The position numbers and the translations under genes were made by a program. A DNA stretch of 64,000 nt, taken from positions 143,649 through 207,648 of the forward strand of contig NZ_LT727812.1 in the NCBI RefSeq assembly GCF_900162665.1. The letters are read 5' to 3'. Under the pieces are notes generated by a model that did not search any database, was not told the DNA's origin, and saw only the letters and a program-made list of their open reading frames with translations. Below, in pieces: positions 17,567-26,915 of this stretch. Numbering within the stretch: the stretch's first letter is position 1; each line of letters starts with the position of its first letter. Origin of the DNA: Oceanobacillus sojae (lineage in GTDB: Bacteria; Bacillota; Bacilli; Bacillales; Amphibacillaceae).

Positions 17567-18274
17567 TTAAGATTTATGTCCAATGTGCATGGCAGCACCA
17601 CCACCGGCATAAGTCTTAACATCAACAAACTTGAAGCCTGCATCAAAGAACATTTGCTTCAGCTGATCCTTATCAGGAAAGTCTTTCGCAGATTCCTGCA
17701 GCCAGGAATATTCCTGATAGCTTTTCGCAATAATTTTCCCTAATAAAGGCATGATAAATTGGAAATAAAAATAATATAATTGCCTGTAGCCAATCAATGT
17801 AGGCTGTGATGTTTCCAGACAGACAACCATTCCGCCCGGTTTTACAACACGGTACATTTCTTTTAACACCGTCATATAATCAGGAACATTGCGTAAGCCG
17901 AATCCGATAGTTACATAATCAAATTGATTATCTTCAAAAGGAAGCTCCATTGCATTGCCATGTATCCATTCAATCTTATTTAGCTGCTCTTTTTCTCCTT
18001 TTTCTTTTGCGATAGACAGCATGTTTTCACTGAAATCGAGTCCAATTACCTTCCCGTCAGCTCCGACAGCCTTTGCTAAGGAAATAGACCAGTCTCCTGT
18101 ACCGCAGCATACATCCAACGCACTGTCTCCCGGTGAAACATGCATCCGTTTCATGACATCATTACGCCATAACGTATGCTGTTTAAATGAAATCACCGAA
18201 TTCATCGAGTCGTAGTTTTCATATATTTTTTCAAACACATGATGGACACGCTCTTCTTTTGATGAATAGCTCAT
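17567..18274 (-). CDS. menG: Demethylmenaquinone methyltransferase
   Basis: 235 residues, a class I methyltransferase with the S-adenosylmethionine motif [15 protein letters not shown] near 53 and the UbiE/MenG signatures [10 protein letters not shown] near 20 and [10 protein letters not shown] near 127. It methylates demethylmenaquinone in the last step of menaquinone synthesis. Placed between the two subunits of heptaprenyl diphosphate synthase, as in the B. subtilis gerC operon. Confidence 0.96.
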   Translation of the reverse strand: MSYSSKEERVHHVFEKIYENYDSMNSVISFKQHTLWRNDVMKRMHVSPGDSALDVCCGTGDWSISLAKAVGADGKVIGLDFSENMLSIAKEKGEKEQLNKIEWIHGNAMELPFEDNQFDYVTIGFGLRNVPDYMTVLKEMYRVVKPGGMVVCLETSQPTLIGYRQLYYFYFQFIMPLLGKIIAKSYQEYSWLQESAKDFPDKDQLKQMFFDAGFKFVDVKTYAGGGAAMHIGHKS

Positions 18275-18292
18275 AATTAATTACACTTCCTT

Positions 18293-19048
18293 TTAAAGTC
18301 TTGACGTTCTTATTTCATTCGTTTCCTGGGAATGAATAAATTGCTCCATGAACAAATTTGAACCGGACAGGTTAGAAATAGCACTATATACCGCTTTTTC
18401 GTAGTTCCGGATTAATTTCCCGTCTATTAAAGGTATGGAAGCTGCATGATCATTACGTGCTTCCCACTCTGTAAGTAATAACGACCGTCCATAATTTGCT
18501 TCTTCCATGTCCATTCGGCGATACATAAGCCAATTTTGAATAATCGATTCTAATTCAGGATTGTACAAATGTTTGGCAACATGCACAAGCAGGGAAGCAT
18601 TCAGTTTCATTTTTATATTCAGCCAGGTTTCAAGCGGTAGTTGCTCCTCATAATATAAAGTAACTTTCAGTTCATTTATTTCCCGGATGGCGTTCGCCAG
18701 TATCTGGATAAACTGGATTTCTCCTGCTTCAGCGAGCAGTAAATAATATAATCCACTGTAGTAATCTCCTGAAAGAACCTGCAGCTGCTTTTTAACCATT
18801 TCACTTTCTGTATCAGCCTTTTGTTTAATTGGGACAAAATCATGTGTATCCAGGGCAATTTGAACAAGCATTGTTGAAATAATATACTTTTCACGCTGTA
18901 CAGGAGTTAAAGCGTTATGCTGTTCAACGAGAAATAGTAATAATTTCCACTTTTCTTCATCAATAACTGGATAACGTATATGTTTATAAATGTATGAGTC
19001 ATACAATTTATTTTCCAGTATTTTTCTATAACCTTTATCTGTTGTCAT
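18293..19048 (-). CDS. hepS: Heptaprenyl diphosphate synthase, component I
   Basis: 251 residues, all-helical, without prenyltransferase Asp motifs, as expected for the regulatory subunit that sets chain length with HepT. The identification rests on length, position before menG and the family-type segment AGEIQFIQILANAIREINELK. The ATG start at 19048 has GGTGA nine bases before it; a GTG 21 bases upstream is an alternative. Confidence 0.88.
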   Translation of the reverse strand: MTTDKGYRKILENKLYDSYIYKHIRYPVIDEEKWKLLLFLVEQHNALTPVQREKYIISTMLVQIALDTHDFVPIKQKADTESEMVKKQLQVLSGDYYSGLYYLLLAEAGEIQFIQILANAIREINELKVTLYYEEQLPLETWLNIKMKLNASLLVHVAKHLYNPELESIIQNWLMYRRMDMEEANYGRSLLLTEWEARNDHAASIPLIDGKLIRNYEKAVYSAISNLSGSNLFMEQFIHSQETNEIRTSRL

Positions 19049-19102
19049 AAATGTAGTCACCACTATCACCCGGATCCTTTCAGCCTTTCCATTGCTCTAG
19101 CT

Positions 19103-19111
19103 ATTATAGCA
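19103..19111 (-). promoter_or_regulatory. Extended -10 promoter of hepS-menG-hepT
   Basis: Minus strand TGCTATAAT: a perfect TATAAT (19103-19108) with the TG extension, about 55 bases before hepS. No convincing -35 hexamer lies at the right distance. Confidence 0.5.
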
Positions 19112-19437
19112 CATTTTACATTTTATAAAAACGAAAGAATTCATTCTGTTATTGACCTGTTCAAAAATAATAAAAATCTCTTATTTCAGAAGATAATATC
19201 TTTAAAGCCAAAGAACAGTATGCTTTGTAAGAGTGGATATTTCAAGCATTTTGGCAAGGTGATAAATGGAATAATCTATAACGAATCTTGTCACTCTATC
19301 AAAAAGAATAAATAACGAGGCAGAGAATTACCGGCAGAACCCGGCTCATTCCACTCGATATATTCACTTATGATGAACGTTTTTGATGAGGAAATTAATC
19401 ACTCTGTAAAGCACTCGGGGAATAAAGTTTCGTTTTA
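19112..19437. other. Gap between mtrB and the hepS promoter, no gene seen
   Basis: About 325 AT-rich bases without a supported gene, terminator or repeat copy. The piece AATAAAGTTTCGTTTTATTA at 19421-19440 recalls a similar phrase near 33056, but the match is too short to call a repeat. Confidence 0.5.
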
Positions 19438-19659
19438 TTAATTTTCCATTTCTCCATGGCTTGTCTGGATAAGTGCTTTGCCGCGAACTTTAATAGCAGA
19501 TGTATGTTCTGTGAATTGAGCAATCATAATTTCACCCTCATCCAGTTTTTCAGAGTGATGGAACTTTGTATTGCTTCCGCGGGTCAGCCCGATAACATGT
19601 ACGCCATCTTCTAATGCTTTGATAACAAAATAATCTGCTTTGAAGTTCTGTTCATTCAT
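19438..19659 (-). CDS. mtrB: Trp RNA-binding attenuation protein (TRAP)
   Basis: A 73-residue protein of the usual TRAP length, with [33 protein letters not shown] and the RNA-contact region [14 protein letters not shown] (described in parts). It forms an 11-subunit ring that binds GAG/UAG repeats in trp leaders when tryptophan is bound. The AAGGAGGAG site is strong. In B. subtilis it follows folE (mtrA); here it follows hbs directly and folE is not in the window. Its trp operon target is also outside. Confidence 0.96.
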   Translation of the reverse strand: MNEQNFKADYFVIKALEDGVHVIGLTRGSNTKFHHSEKLDEGEIMIAQFTEHTSAIKVRGKALIQTSHGEMEN

Positions 19660-19739
19660 AAATTACTCCTCCTTAATATGTAAATCTCTATTGGTTTAAA
19701 TTCTATTTTAAGAAATAATTTTTTTGTTCATAAATAAAG

Positions 19740-19771
19740 GAGAGGAGCACGTTCAAGAACGTGCTCCTCTC
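19740..19771 (-). terminator. Terminator after hbs
   Basis: A 15-bp perfect stem (GAGAGGAGCACGTTC and its complement) with a very small loop, 28 bases after the hbs stop. The tail on the minus strand is CTTTATTTAT. It separates hbs from mtrB. Confidence 0.75.
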
Positions 19772-19798
19772 TTTTGTACACTCCGGATATGTAAAATA

Positions 19799-20071
19799 TT
19801 ATTTTACACTATCCTTAAGAGCTTTACCTGGTTTGAAAGCAGGAACTTTGCTTGCAGGAATTTCGATTTCTTCTCCTGTTTGTGGATTACGTCCTTTACG
19901 TGCAGAACGTTCACGAACTTCAAAGTTACCAAAACCGATTAATTGTACTTTTTCACCATTTTTTAGTGAATCCATGACTGCATCAAATACTGCATCCACA
20001 GCTTTTGTTGCGTCCTTTTTAGAAAGATCGCTTTTTTCAGCCACAGCATTTACTAAATCTGTTTTATTCAT
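19799..20071 (-). CDS. hbs: DNA-binding protein HU
   Basis: 90 residues starting [20 protein letters not shown], with the DNA-arm segment and [18 protein letters not shown] near 46-63 (shown in part), the classic HBsu length and sequence. It bends and compacts DNA. ATG at 20071 is placed 6 bases after GGGAGGAGGTG, better than a Met codon nine bases upstream. Confidence 0.97.
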   Translation of the reverse strand: MNKTDLVNAVAEKSDLSKKDATKAVDAVFDAVMDSLKNGEKVQLIGFGNFEVRERSARKGRNPQTGEEIEIPASKVPAFKPGKALKDSVK

Positions 20072-20177
20072 GACATTCACCTCCTCCCAGGATGTTCATT
20101 AGACAAATAGACTAGTTTGTCTGTCTATTCATGGTCTTGTTTTGTTAAAGTCACCCTAATATGTGATGACAAGGCTT

Positions 20178-20206
20178 ATAATAAACGAGTTTGAGATAAA
20201 ATTCAA
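20178..20206 (-). promoter_or_regulatory. SigA-type promoter of hbs
   Basis: Minus strand TTGAAT (20201-20206), 17-base spacer, TATTAT (20178-20183), about 107 bases before the hbs start. One mismatch to consensus in each hexamer-class position that matters most. Confidence 0.55.
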
Positions 20207-20487
20207 CAAAAACTATCGATTTTTCTAGAATTTATTGAGATTTTACATAAAATTTCCTTTTTCTTAAGAGAAATAGGCTAAACTCTTATTAAACAAGCAT
20301 TGTCACCTTTCCATAAATCTATACGGTATTTACAAGTTTTTTTTGCCGTTCGCGGTAAAAAAATTTTTTTATGTGAAGAAAGTGTAAAAGAGAGGCTGAA
20401 AATAGATGCTCTTCAAAAAACGTTGGTGTGGATATCTCTCAGGCAGTAACCTCTTTTTTTAACCAGATGGTTTTCTTCACAAAAAAA
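20207..20487. other. Gap between the hbs promoter and the spoIVA terminator
   Basis: About 280 bases without a gene. There are several T-rich runs and a weak pairing between AAGAGAGG near 20388 and CCTCTTTTTTT near 20449; nothing firm. Confidence 0.4.
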
Positions 20488-20513
20488 TAAGCAGCTATAG
20501 ATTTAGCTGCTTA
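20488..20513 (-). terminator. Terminator overlapping the spoIVA stop codon
   Basis: A 10-bp perfect stem TAAGCAGCTA/TAGCTGCTTA with a 6-nt loop and a long T-tract on the minus strand. The first stem bases are the spoIVA stop codon itself. Confidence 0.8.
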
Positions 20514-21989
20514 AAGTATAATGGCGATTAAACCGCCTGATCCTTCGTTGATGATTCTTTCTAGAGTATCTTTTAATTTATATCTTGCATTTTCCGGCAT
20601 AAGAGAAATTTTGGCCTGAATCCCCTCTCTGACAATAGAGCTGAGCGATCTGCCGAAAATATCAGACTCCCAGATAGATAATGGATCTTCTTCAAAATCC
20701 TGCATCAGATAGCGGACCAATTCTTCACTTTGCTTCTCTGTCCCAATAATTGGGGAGAATTCAGATTCTACCTCGACACGAATCATATGGATAGACGGTG
20801 CGACCGCTTTTAACCGAACACCGAACCTCGACCCCTGACGGATGATTTCCGGCTCATCCAGCTGCATGTCTTCCAGAGTTGGTGCTGCAATTCCATAGCC
20901 GGTTTGTTTTACCATCTGTAATGCTCCTGAAACTTGATCATATTCTCTTTTCGCATAGGCAAAGTCCTGCATCAGCTCCAATAAATGATCCTTGCCCCGG
21001 ATTTCTTCGCCTACAATTTCTTTTAGCACATGGTCATATAATTGATCAGGCGCATGTAAATCAATTTCAGCGATGCCCTCGCCCATTTCCATTCCTGCCA
21101 GGTTCGCCCCTTCAATATATTCAAAATCCCTGAAATGACCGACGATATGGTCAACGTCACGTAATCGTTTGATGTCTTTTACCGTATCTTGAATGGCTTC
21201 CTGATAATTTTGACGCAGCCAGTGATCTTCTTTTAAAACCATTACCCAGCTTGGCAGATTCACATTTACTTCAAGTACTGGAAATTCAAATAAAGCCTCC
21301 CGCAGTACACTATAAACATCAAGCTCTGTCATTGTTTCTACACTCATCGCTAACACAGGGATATCATGCTGCTCCGTCAGTTCTTCCCGGAGCAGGGCAG
21401 TTTTTTGACTATGCGGGTCTGTTGAATTAATAACCATAATAAATGGCTTGCCAACTTCTTTTAATTCCTCTATCACCCTTGTCTCTGCTTCAATATAGTC
21501 TTCTCTGGCTATTTCTCCGATGGTGCCGTCTGTTGTCACTACAACTCCAATCGTGGAATGCTCCTGAATGACTTTACGGGTTCCGATTTCTGCTGCATCA
21601 TGAAATGGGATAGGATCCTCATACCATGGCGTATGAATCATACGCGGGCCGTTTTCATCCTCAAACCCTTTTGCCCCCTCTACAGCGTATCCGACGCAGT
21701 CAACGAGGCGTACATTGACCTCTAACCCATCCTCTACATTCACTTGAACAGCCTGATTTGGAACAAACTTCGGTTCTGTTGTCATAATCGTTTTCCCGGC
21801 AGCACTTTGTGGTAATTCATCGTGCGCTCTCGCTCTTTCGCTTTCACTTTCAATATTAGGAAGTACAACTAACTCCATGAATTTCTTAATAAAGGTGGAC
21901 TTTCCTGTACGGACTGCTCCGACGATTCCAAGATATATGTCGCCATTTGTACGTTTCGATATATCCTTAAAAATATCTGTTTTTTCCAA
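20511..21989 (-). CDS. spoIVA: Stage IV sporulation protein A (spore coat morphogenetic ATPase)
   Basis: 492 residues, exactly the B. subtilis length when the TTG at 21989 (8 bases after GGGAGGGG) is used; a longer frame would add 13 unrelated residues. Walker A GAVRTGKST is at 24-32, and the C-terminus EGSGGLIAIIL is the conserved membrane-anchor end. It polymerises with ATP hydrolysis on the forespore surface to form the base of the coat, recruited by SpoVM (known for the family). Confidence 0.98.
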   Translation of the reverse strand: MEKTDIFKDISKRTNGDIYLGIVGAVRTGKSTFIKKFMELVVLPNIESESERARAHDELPQSAAGKTIMTTEPKFVPNQAVQVNVEDGLEVNVRLVDCVGYAVEGAKGFEDENGPRMIHTPWYEDPIPFHDAAEIGTRKVIQEHSTIGVVVTTDGTIGEIAREDYIEAETRVIEELKEVGKPFIMVINSTDPHSQKTALLREELTEQHDIPVLAMSVETMTELDVYSVLREALFEFPVLEVNVNLPSWVMVLKEDHWLRQNYQEAIQDTVKDIKRLRDVDHIVGHFRDFEYIEGANLAGMEMGEGIAEIDLHAPDQLYDHVLKEIVGEEIRGKDHLLELMQDFAYAKREYDQVSGALQMVKQTGYGIAAPTLEDMQLDEPEIIRQGSRFGVRLKAVAPSIHMIRVEVESEFSPIIGTEKQSEELVRYLMQDFEEDPLSIWESDIFGRSLSSIVREGIQAKISLMPENARYKLKDTLERIINEGSGGLIAIIL

Positions 21990-22049
21990 AAGATCCCCTC
22001 CCGATCTCCGTACTTTGATATACATCACCCGTAATAGTTGGACACTAAC

Positions 22050-22079
22050 AGTCTATGACGTTGTCCTATTAGTTTATGA
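22050..22079 (-). promoter_or_regulatory. Possible SigE promoter of spoIVA
   Basis: Minus strand TCATAAA (22073-22079), 15 bases, then CATAGACT (22050-22057), which fits the SigE pattern loosely. It lies about 60 bases before the TTG start. Expected because spoIVA is SigE-controlled in B. subtilis; the match itself is moderate. Confidence 0.35.
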
Positions 22080-22276
22080 CTAAGTTTCACATATTTTTAT
22101 CATATGTCCATCAGAATTAGATGAAGTAATGTAAAGTTTCATTTTCTAAAAGCCTCCTAAAAAGCCAGGGACTTTATTTAGAAAAGCTGCACTTTAAAAC
22201 AAACCTTATATCTCATGTATATGAGGGAGGCATCTTTTTATTCTATTTTCGTATATAACTTTTTTCAGCGTATAAA

Positions 22277-22309
22277 AAGCCATACAGTCTATAATAAACT
22301 GTATGGCTT
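22277..22309 (-). terminator. Terminator after yphF
   Basis: Perfect 12-bp stem AAGCCATACAGT/ACTGTATGGCTT with a 9-nt loop and TTTTTAT on the minus strand, 7 bases past the yphF stop. Bases 22080-22276 between it and the spoIVA promoter hold nothing I can support. Confidence 0.85.
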
Positions 22310-22315
22310 CACTAT

Positions 22316-23035
22316 TTATTCTCCTTCCATAAACACGGCTTGCCCTTCTTTTACTGTATATGGCTGTGAATATGCAGGGACAAACGGAGAATTCTCCACT
22401 AAAAGATAACGGATATCATCGCCCTCTTTATAATCGTTATCATTCTCTTCCAAGGCCTGATTCAGATCATAAGAATAATCAATATACAAATTTCCATTTA
22501 AGTCCATAATAATTGGCAAATCCGCTTGGGAGAAGGGACTTTTTACAGTCGGTTCTTTATCTAAGCCGAGCTTTTCATAGTCCACTGTATATAGCTGATC
22601 TGTTATTTTCTCTCCATATGCCGGATAAGTATGTTCCTGTCTGTATACGTCTAATCGGACATTGACACTCCGTATCTTCTCTGTCGTTTGCAAATCAATA
22701 AGCCGGACAAGCAAATCTTCTTCCGGGTCAATAATTGTATATTGATATATACCGCCCTGTTCAAAGGAATTTCCAGGTATTTCAGACAGATAGCCTTTTT
22801 CCAGCATCTGTTTAAAATCGATTAAATACTTTTCAAAAATATGTGTATCACTGTCTTTCGTCTGTATCGGTACTAAACCGCCTTCTTCTTCTCTGTAAGT
22901 CTCAACTGCCTGCTGTACAATAGCTAACTGCTCTTCATTTGGAATCTGGTTTTCTGACCGTTCACTTTGAGGATACATGCAGCCGCTTAAAAGTAGAAAA
23001 ATGAAAGGCATTGCAAGTAAATATGTATATTTCAT
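22316..23035 (-). CDS. yphF: Lipoprotein YphF
   Basis: 239 residues with a lipoprotein signal: hydrophobic residues 4-16 and lipobox LLSGC with Cys19. The mature part is soluble and acidic, with no enzyme motif I recognise. Name given by position: in B. subtilis yphF follows yphE between gpsA and spoIVA, as here. ATG at 23035 has AAAGGAG upstream; the frame upstream overlaps yphE. Function unknown. Confidence 0.75.
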   Translation of the reverse strand: MKYTYLLAMPFIFLLLSGCMYPQSERSENQIPNEEQLAIVQQAVETYREEEGGLVPIQTKDSDTHIFEKYLIDFKQMLEKGYLSEIPGNSFEQGGIYQYTIIDPEEDLLVRLIDLQTTEKIRSVNVRLDVYRQEHTYPAYGEKITDQLYTVDYEKLGLDKEPTVKSPFSQADLPIIMDLNGNLYIDYSYDLNQALEENDNDYKEGDDIRYLLVENSPFVPAYSQPYTVKEGQAVFMEGE

Positions 23036-23051
23036 AATGAGACTCCTTTTC

Positions 23052-23249
23052 CTATCTTGTTGGTCCACTAAATGTAACGTATAAAATAATCAAAGCTCCA
23101 CCTACGAGACATAAATAAGCTAAAAATGTAATAATACCGCTAAACCATCCCCGCAGCCTCGTTCTGCTCCAAACAATCAAGCCCATCGCTAAGATTAATA
23201 AAAACATCCCGACAAAGGATATATACATCATTAACATGGATATCGACAA
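23052..23249 (-). CDS. yphE: Small DUF2768 membrane protein YphE
   Basis: 65 residues with two membrane helices (about 5-27 and 36-58), typical of the small DUF2768/YphE proteins. I chose a TTG start at 23249 behind GGGGTGA; a TTG 24 bases upstream has no binding site. It overlaps the upstream, non-coding end of the yphF frame and is likely cotranscribed with it. Function unknown. Confidence 0.75.
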   Translation of the reverse strand: MSISMLMMYISFVGMFLLILAMGLIVWSRTRLRGWFSGIITFLAYLCLVGGALIILYVTFSGPTR

Positions 23250-23414
23250 AACCTTCACCCCTATTTCACTCAAAATACATTTTAACAGGTGTTATTATAA
23301 CATAACTCCTGATTGATGTGCCTCTTGATAACTGACGAAACGTTGAACATTAAAAGTAATTATCAGAGCGTTCGGAAATACACCTTTAAAAAGCGCTTTT
23401 CCTATACATGTAAA

Positions 23415-23449
23415 AACCTATGGCAAAGGGGGCATCTTCACCATAGGTT
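23415..23449 (-). terminator. Terminator downstream of spoVIF
   Basis: 9-bp perfect stem AACCTATGG/CCATAGGTT with a 17-nt loop and TTTTTAC tail on the minus strand, about 100 bases after the spoVIF stop. The 300-base gap 23250-23548 holds nothing else I can support. Confidence 0.6.
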
Positions 23450-23548
23450 GACTAAATAAAATCCTCAGCAACTCTATTCCTTGAATGCTGGTGCGATTTA
23501 TCTTATGCATTATCTTGTAAATCTGTATCCTCAATTGCCTATAAAATG

Positions 23549-23809
23549 CTATTTTTTAAACATATTATTTAGAGTGTTGACATCTCCAGGCATTTTATTT
23601 TTGACAATGGATTGTACAATTTTATCTTCTTTTTCCTTTGAAAGGGGTTTGTTAGCCATCTGCGAAAGCTGCCGCACGAGATTACGAACAGTTTTTTCAT
23701 CAGAAAAATTCGCGTTCTTTACTGAATCAGCTACTTTATAGACTTCCTCAGGACGGATGTTTGTGTTCTTTTGAATTTTATCAAACATACCTTTTTGAAA
23801 ATTATTCAC
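23549..23809 (-). CDS. spoVIF: Stage VI sporulation protein F
   Basis: 86 residues, a small helical protein with IRPEEVYKVADSVKNANF and VRQLSQMANK, matching SpoVIF (B. subtilis YjcC, 86 residues), which helps activate GerR-dependent coat genes late in sporulation. GTG start at 23809 follows AAGGAGG; the Met 30 bases further up has no such site. In B. subtilis spoVIF is not beside gpsA, so its position here is different. Confidence 0.8.
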   Translation of the reverse strand: MNNFQKGMFDKIQKNTNIRPEEVYKVADSVKNANFSDEKTVRNLVRQLSQMANKPLSKEKEDKIVQSIVKNKMPGDVNTLNNMFKK

Positions 23810-23866
23810 ATCATTTCCTCCTTGCAGTTCATTCGTCACATTATATGCAAGAAGTAAATTTATGTG

Positions 23867-24907
23867 TTATTTATCCGAGTAACGTTCTATTAAGACACCG
23901 CTGATATCATCTATTTCCTGACGTTTATTCCGGCTCATTAGTTCATCTACAACATCTTTGGGATTCTTATCTTCAAAAAGTATTTGATAAATCCCCTGGG
24001 TGATCGGCATTTCAACGCCCTGTTCTTTTGCAAACTGGTGGGCTGCTTTAACAGTCCGGACTCCTTCTACAACCATTCCCATCTCTTCTAAGACCTGATC
24101 TAAGCTGTTTCCTTTTCCCAGCAGGTTTCCAGCTCTCCAGTTTCTGCTGTGAACGCTTGTACAGGTAACAATTAAATCACCTACACCGGACAGTCCAAGG
24201 AAACTTAAAGGATTTGCGCCCAGCGATGTACCAAGACGGGCAATTTCCGCTAAGCCGCGTGTAATCAGAGCTGCTTTCGCATTATCTCCATAGCCGAGAC
24301 CATCTGAAATACCGGCTCCCAGAGCAATGATGTTTTTCAGCGCTCCGCCTACTTCGATTCCCAAAATATCATCACTTGTATAAACGCGTAAATTCTCACT
24401 GTTAAATAAATCCTGGGCATGACGAGCTCTGTCCAGATTGACAGCTGATACAGCAACTGTTGTCGGATGACGAAGAGCTACTTCTTCGGCATGACTCGGT
24501 CCGGATAAAACAACAATATTCTCATATGGAAAATCTGGCATCTCCTCAGAAATCATTTCTGATACACGTTTTAGCGTACCAGGCTCAATTCCCTTTGTAG
24601 CATGAATAATCTGTGTACTTGGAGAAATATAATTTTTCAGCTGCTGACATACTTCGCGAATGGCCTTTGTTGGTACAACAACAATAATTGCCTCTGCGTC
24701 TTTAACAGCTTCCTCCATATTATTAAACGCCTTAATGGTTTTAGGGATATCTACGTCCAGATATCTTTCATTTCGATGTGTTTGATTTATTTCATCTGCA
24801 TGCTCTTTCCGATGTGCCCACAAACGCACCTCGTGTCCATTATCAGCTAAAACAATAGCAAGTGCTGTTCCCCAGCTTCCTGCACCAAGTACCGCAATTT
24901 TAGTCAT
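23867..24907 (-). CDS. gpsA: Glycerol-3-phosphate dehydrogenase [NAD(P)+]
   Basis: 346 residues. N-terminal NAD(P)-binding GAGSWGTALA at 7-16, HATKGIEPGT near 101, SGPSHAEEVA near 135, and the catalytic GVGDLIVTCTS near 247. Makes sn-glycerol 3-phosphate from dihydroxyacetone phosphate for phospholipids. It lies 14 bases after der. Confidence 0.97.
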   Translation of the reverse strand: MTKIAVLGAGSWGTALAIVLADNGHEVRLWAHRKEHADEINQTHRNERYLDVDIPKTIKAFNNMEEAVKDAEAIIVVVPTKAIREVCQQLKNYISPSTQIIHATKGIEPGTLKRVSEMISEEMPDFPYENIVVLSGPSHAEEVALRHPTTVAVSAVNLDRARHAQDLFNSENLRVYTSDDILGIEVGGALKNIIALGAGISDGLGYGDNAKAALITRGLAEIARLGTSLGANPLSFLGLSGVGDLIVTCTSVHSRNWRAGNLLGKGNSLDQVLEEMGMVVEGVRTVKAAHQFAKEQGVEMPITQGIYQILFEDKNPKDVVDELMSRNKRQEIDDISGVLIERYSDK

Positions 24908-24921
24908 ATCATATCTCCCCT

Positions 24922-26232
24922 TTATTGTCTTCTGCGTGCAAATAATTTTATTGGAGTTCCTGTAAAATCAAAGGCATCCCTTATTTTATTTTCTAAAAAT
25001 CTTTCATAAGAAAAGTGCATTAGCTCCGGATCATTTACAAAAACCACAAAACTAGGTGGTTTAACGGCTACCTGTGTAGCATATAACACTTTCAGCCTTC
25101 TTCCTTTAAGCGTTGGTGTCGGATTCATGGCGATTGCATCCATAATGACATCATTAAGGACATTTGTCTGGACACGCTTTGCATGATTTTCACTTGCCAA
25201 TTGAACCATCGGGATTAATGTATGAAGCCGTTTTTTTGTTTTCGCAGACAAAAACACAATTGGTGCATAATCTAAATATTGAAAATGTGCCCGTATTTTT
25301 GTTTCAAAATCCTTCATTGCTTTTTCATCACTGTCAACGGTATCCCATTTATTTACTACGATAACAATTGCACGTCCTGCTTCATGGGCATACCCGGCAA
25401 TCTTCTTATCCTGCTCTCTGATGCCTGTTTCCGCGTCAATCAATACCAGAACCACATCAGAGCGTTCAATTGCCCGTAATGCCCTCAGAACGCTATATTT
25501 CTCTGTGCTTTCATAAACCTTACCGCGTTTACGCATTCCGGCTGTATCAATAATTACAAAATCCTGGTCATCTTTGCGTAATTTTGTATCGATAGCATCT
25601 CTTGTCGTTCCTTCTATTTCACTTACGATGACACGGTTTTCATTTAATAAAGCATTTACAAGAGATGATTTCCCTACATTTGGGCGGCCGATTAAGCTGA
25701 AGTAAATGGTATCATCATCTTTTTCGTCCTCTTCATTACTTGGAAAATGATTTACAACCTCATCGAGCATGTCTCCGAGCCCAAGACCATGTGTACCGGA
25801 AATAGGGAATGGCTGTCCAAATCCTAAAGCATAAAATTCATAAATCATTTCATGCATATCCGGGTTGTCCATTTTATTAACGGCTAAAACAACAGGTTTA
25901 TTTGATTTAAATAAAAGCTTCGCAACCTCTTCATCGGCTGCTGTAATGCCTTCTCTGCCGTTAAGCATAAAAATAATGACATCCGCTTCATCAATAGCAA
26001 TTTCAGCCTGCTGTCTCATTTGATTTAATAATGGCTCATCGACCATTTCAATACCGCCAGTATCAATTATGTTAAATGTTTGATTTAACCATTCGGCTTT
26101 AGAATAAATACGATCGCGGGTAACACCAGGTGTATCTTCCACAATGGAAATTCTTTCTCCAACTAATCGATTAAAGATAGTTGATTTACCAACATTTGGT
26201 CTCCCAACAATCGCTACTACAGATTTCCTCAC
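24922..26232 (-). CDS. der: Ribosome biogenesis GTPase Der (EngA)
   Basis: 436 residues with two tandem G domains: GRPNVGKST at 10-18 with DTGG near 57, and a second GRPNVGKSS near 182 with DTAGMRKRG near 230, followed by a KH-like C-terminal domain ending in a basic tail. Acts in 50S subunit assembly. Heads der-gpsA. Confidence 0.98.
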   Translation of the reverse strand: MRKSVVAIVGRPNVGKSTIFNRLVGERISIVEDTPGVTRDRIYSKAEWLNQTFNIIDTGGIEMVDEPLLNQMRQQAEIAIDEADVIIFMLNGREGITAADEEVAKLLFKSNKPVVLAVNKMDNPDMHEMIYEFYALGFGQPFPISGTHGLGLGDMLDEVVNHFPSNEEDEKDDDTIYFSLIGRPNVGKSSLVNALLNENRVIVSEIEGTTRDAIDTKLRKDDQDFVIIDTAGMRKRGKVYESTEKYSVLRALRAIERSDVVLVLIDAETGIREQDKKIAGYAHEAGRAIVIVVNKWDTVDSDEKAMKDFETKIRAHFQYLDYAPIVFLSAKTKKRLHTLIPMVQLASENHAKRVQTNVLNDVIMDAIAMNPTPTLKGRRLKVLYATQVAVKPPSFVVFVNDPELMHFSYERFLENKIRDAFDFTGTPIKLFARRRQ

Positions 26233-26729
26233 GTAAGGAACATCCTCTCTTTTTCAAAATTCCTTCTAATATATCAGCAGGTTATGCAATGCAGCATACT
26301 CTCTCTAACTGCATCTCAGTCTTTATTCTAGCAAAAGTAGGGAAGTTCCACAACGAAATTTATCACAAGATTACCGGCTGCAAGACTTCCGCTTCACAAA
26401 TAGAGAAAAAATGAATGTTCCAAGCAGGAGTCAATGCATAGTAATTCTCTGATTGGTTTGGGTCTGCAGGATGCAGAACACAGAGACGTTACGAACTTAG
26501 CCTTTGTGCCCTATTCAGCTGGAGGATGTAAAAAAACCACGGAATAAAGATCCCAGGTTAGCAATCATTTTAAAAATTCTCTTCCAGATAAGTTGAACGT
26601 ATAAATGTAACAAGAACGTGTTACAAACAAGTCCTTGCTCGTATTATCTCCTGACAAGACTTCGTTTGATCCATTCGTGTGAATGGTAATTTACACGCCT
26701 TTCAGCTCTGTTGAGAGGCAGCAGTATGA
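26233..26729. other. 497-base gap upstream of der, no gene seen
   Basis: No supported gene on either strand. One short inverted repeat, TGTAACA/TGTTACA, lies at 26606-26625. In related genomes small genes may lie here; all frames I read are short and unconvincing. It should carry the der promoter and the end of the YIEGIA transcript, but no clear hairpin with a T-tract was found. Confidence 0.5.
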
Positions 26730-26915
26730 TTAGTGTTTTACGATAATATAGACATCATCACTTAAACGATGGGCAATACCATCCATAATCGCTTCCAGAT
26801 TCGTTGAAAATAATTGAAGCTCTTCATTTGACGTGCAGATAAAAATAGGTGCTCCTCCGCTAACTTGCTCTTCTTTTGTAGTAATGATAGCTAAAATCGC
26901 TTTTTCGACAATCAT
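26730..26915 (-). CDS. Small capping subunit for the YIEGIA protein
   Basis: 61 residues, soluble, beginning MIVEKAILAIITTKEEQVSGG and resembling the small proteins annotated as capping complex subunit for YIEGIA. It starts where the YIEGIA gene ends (no gap), so the two are cotranscribed and probably translationally coupled. The molecular function is not known to me; the link to YIEGIA is from gene pairing in spore formers. Confidence 0.7.
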   Translation of the reverse strand: MIVEKAILAIITTKEEQVSGGAPIFICTSNEELQLFSTNLEAIMDGIAHRLSDDVYIIVKH

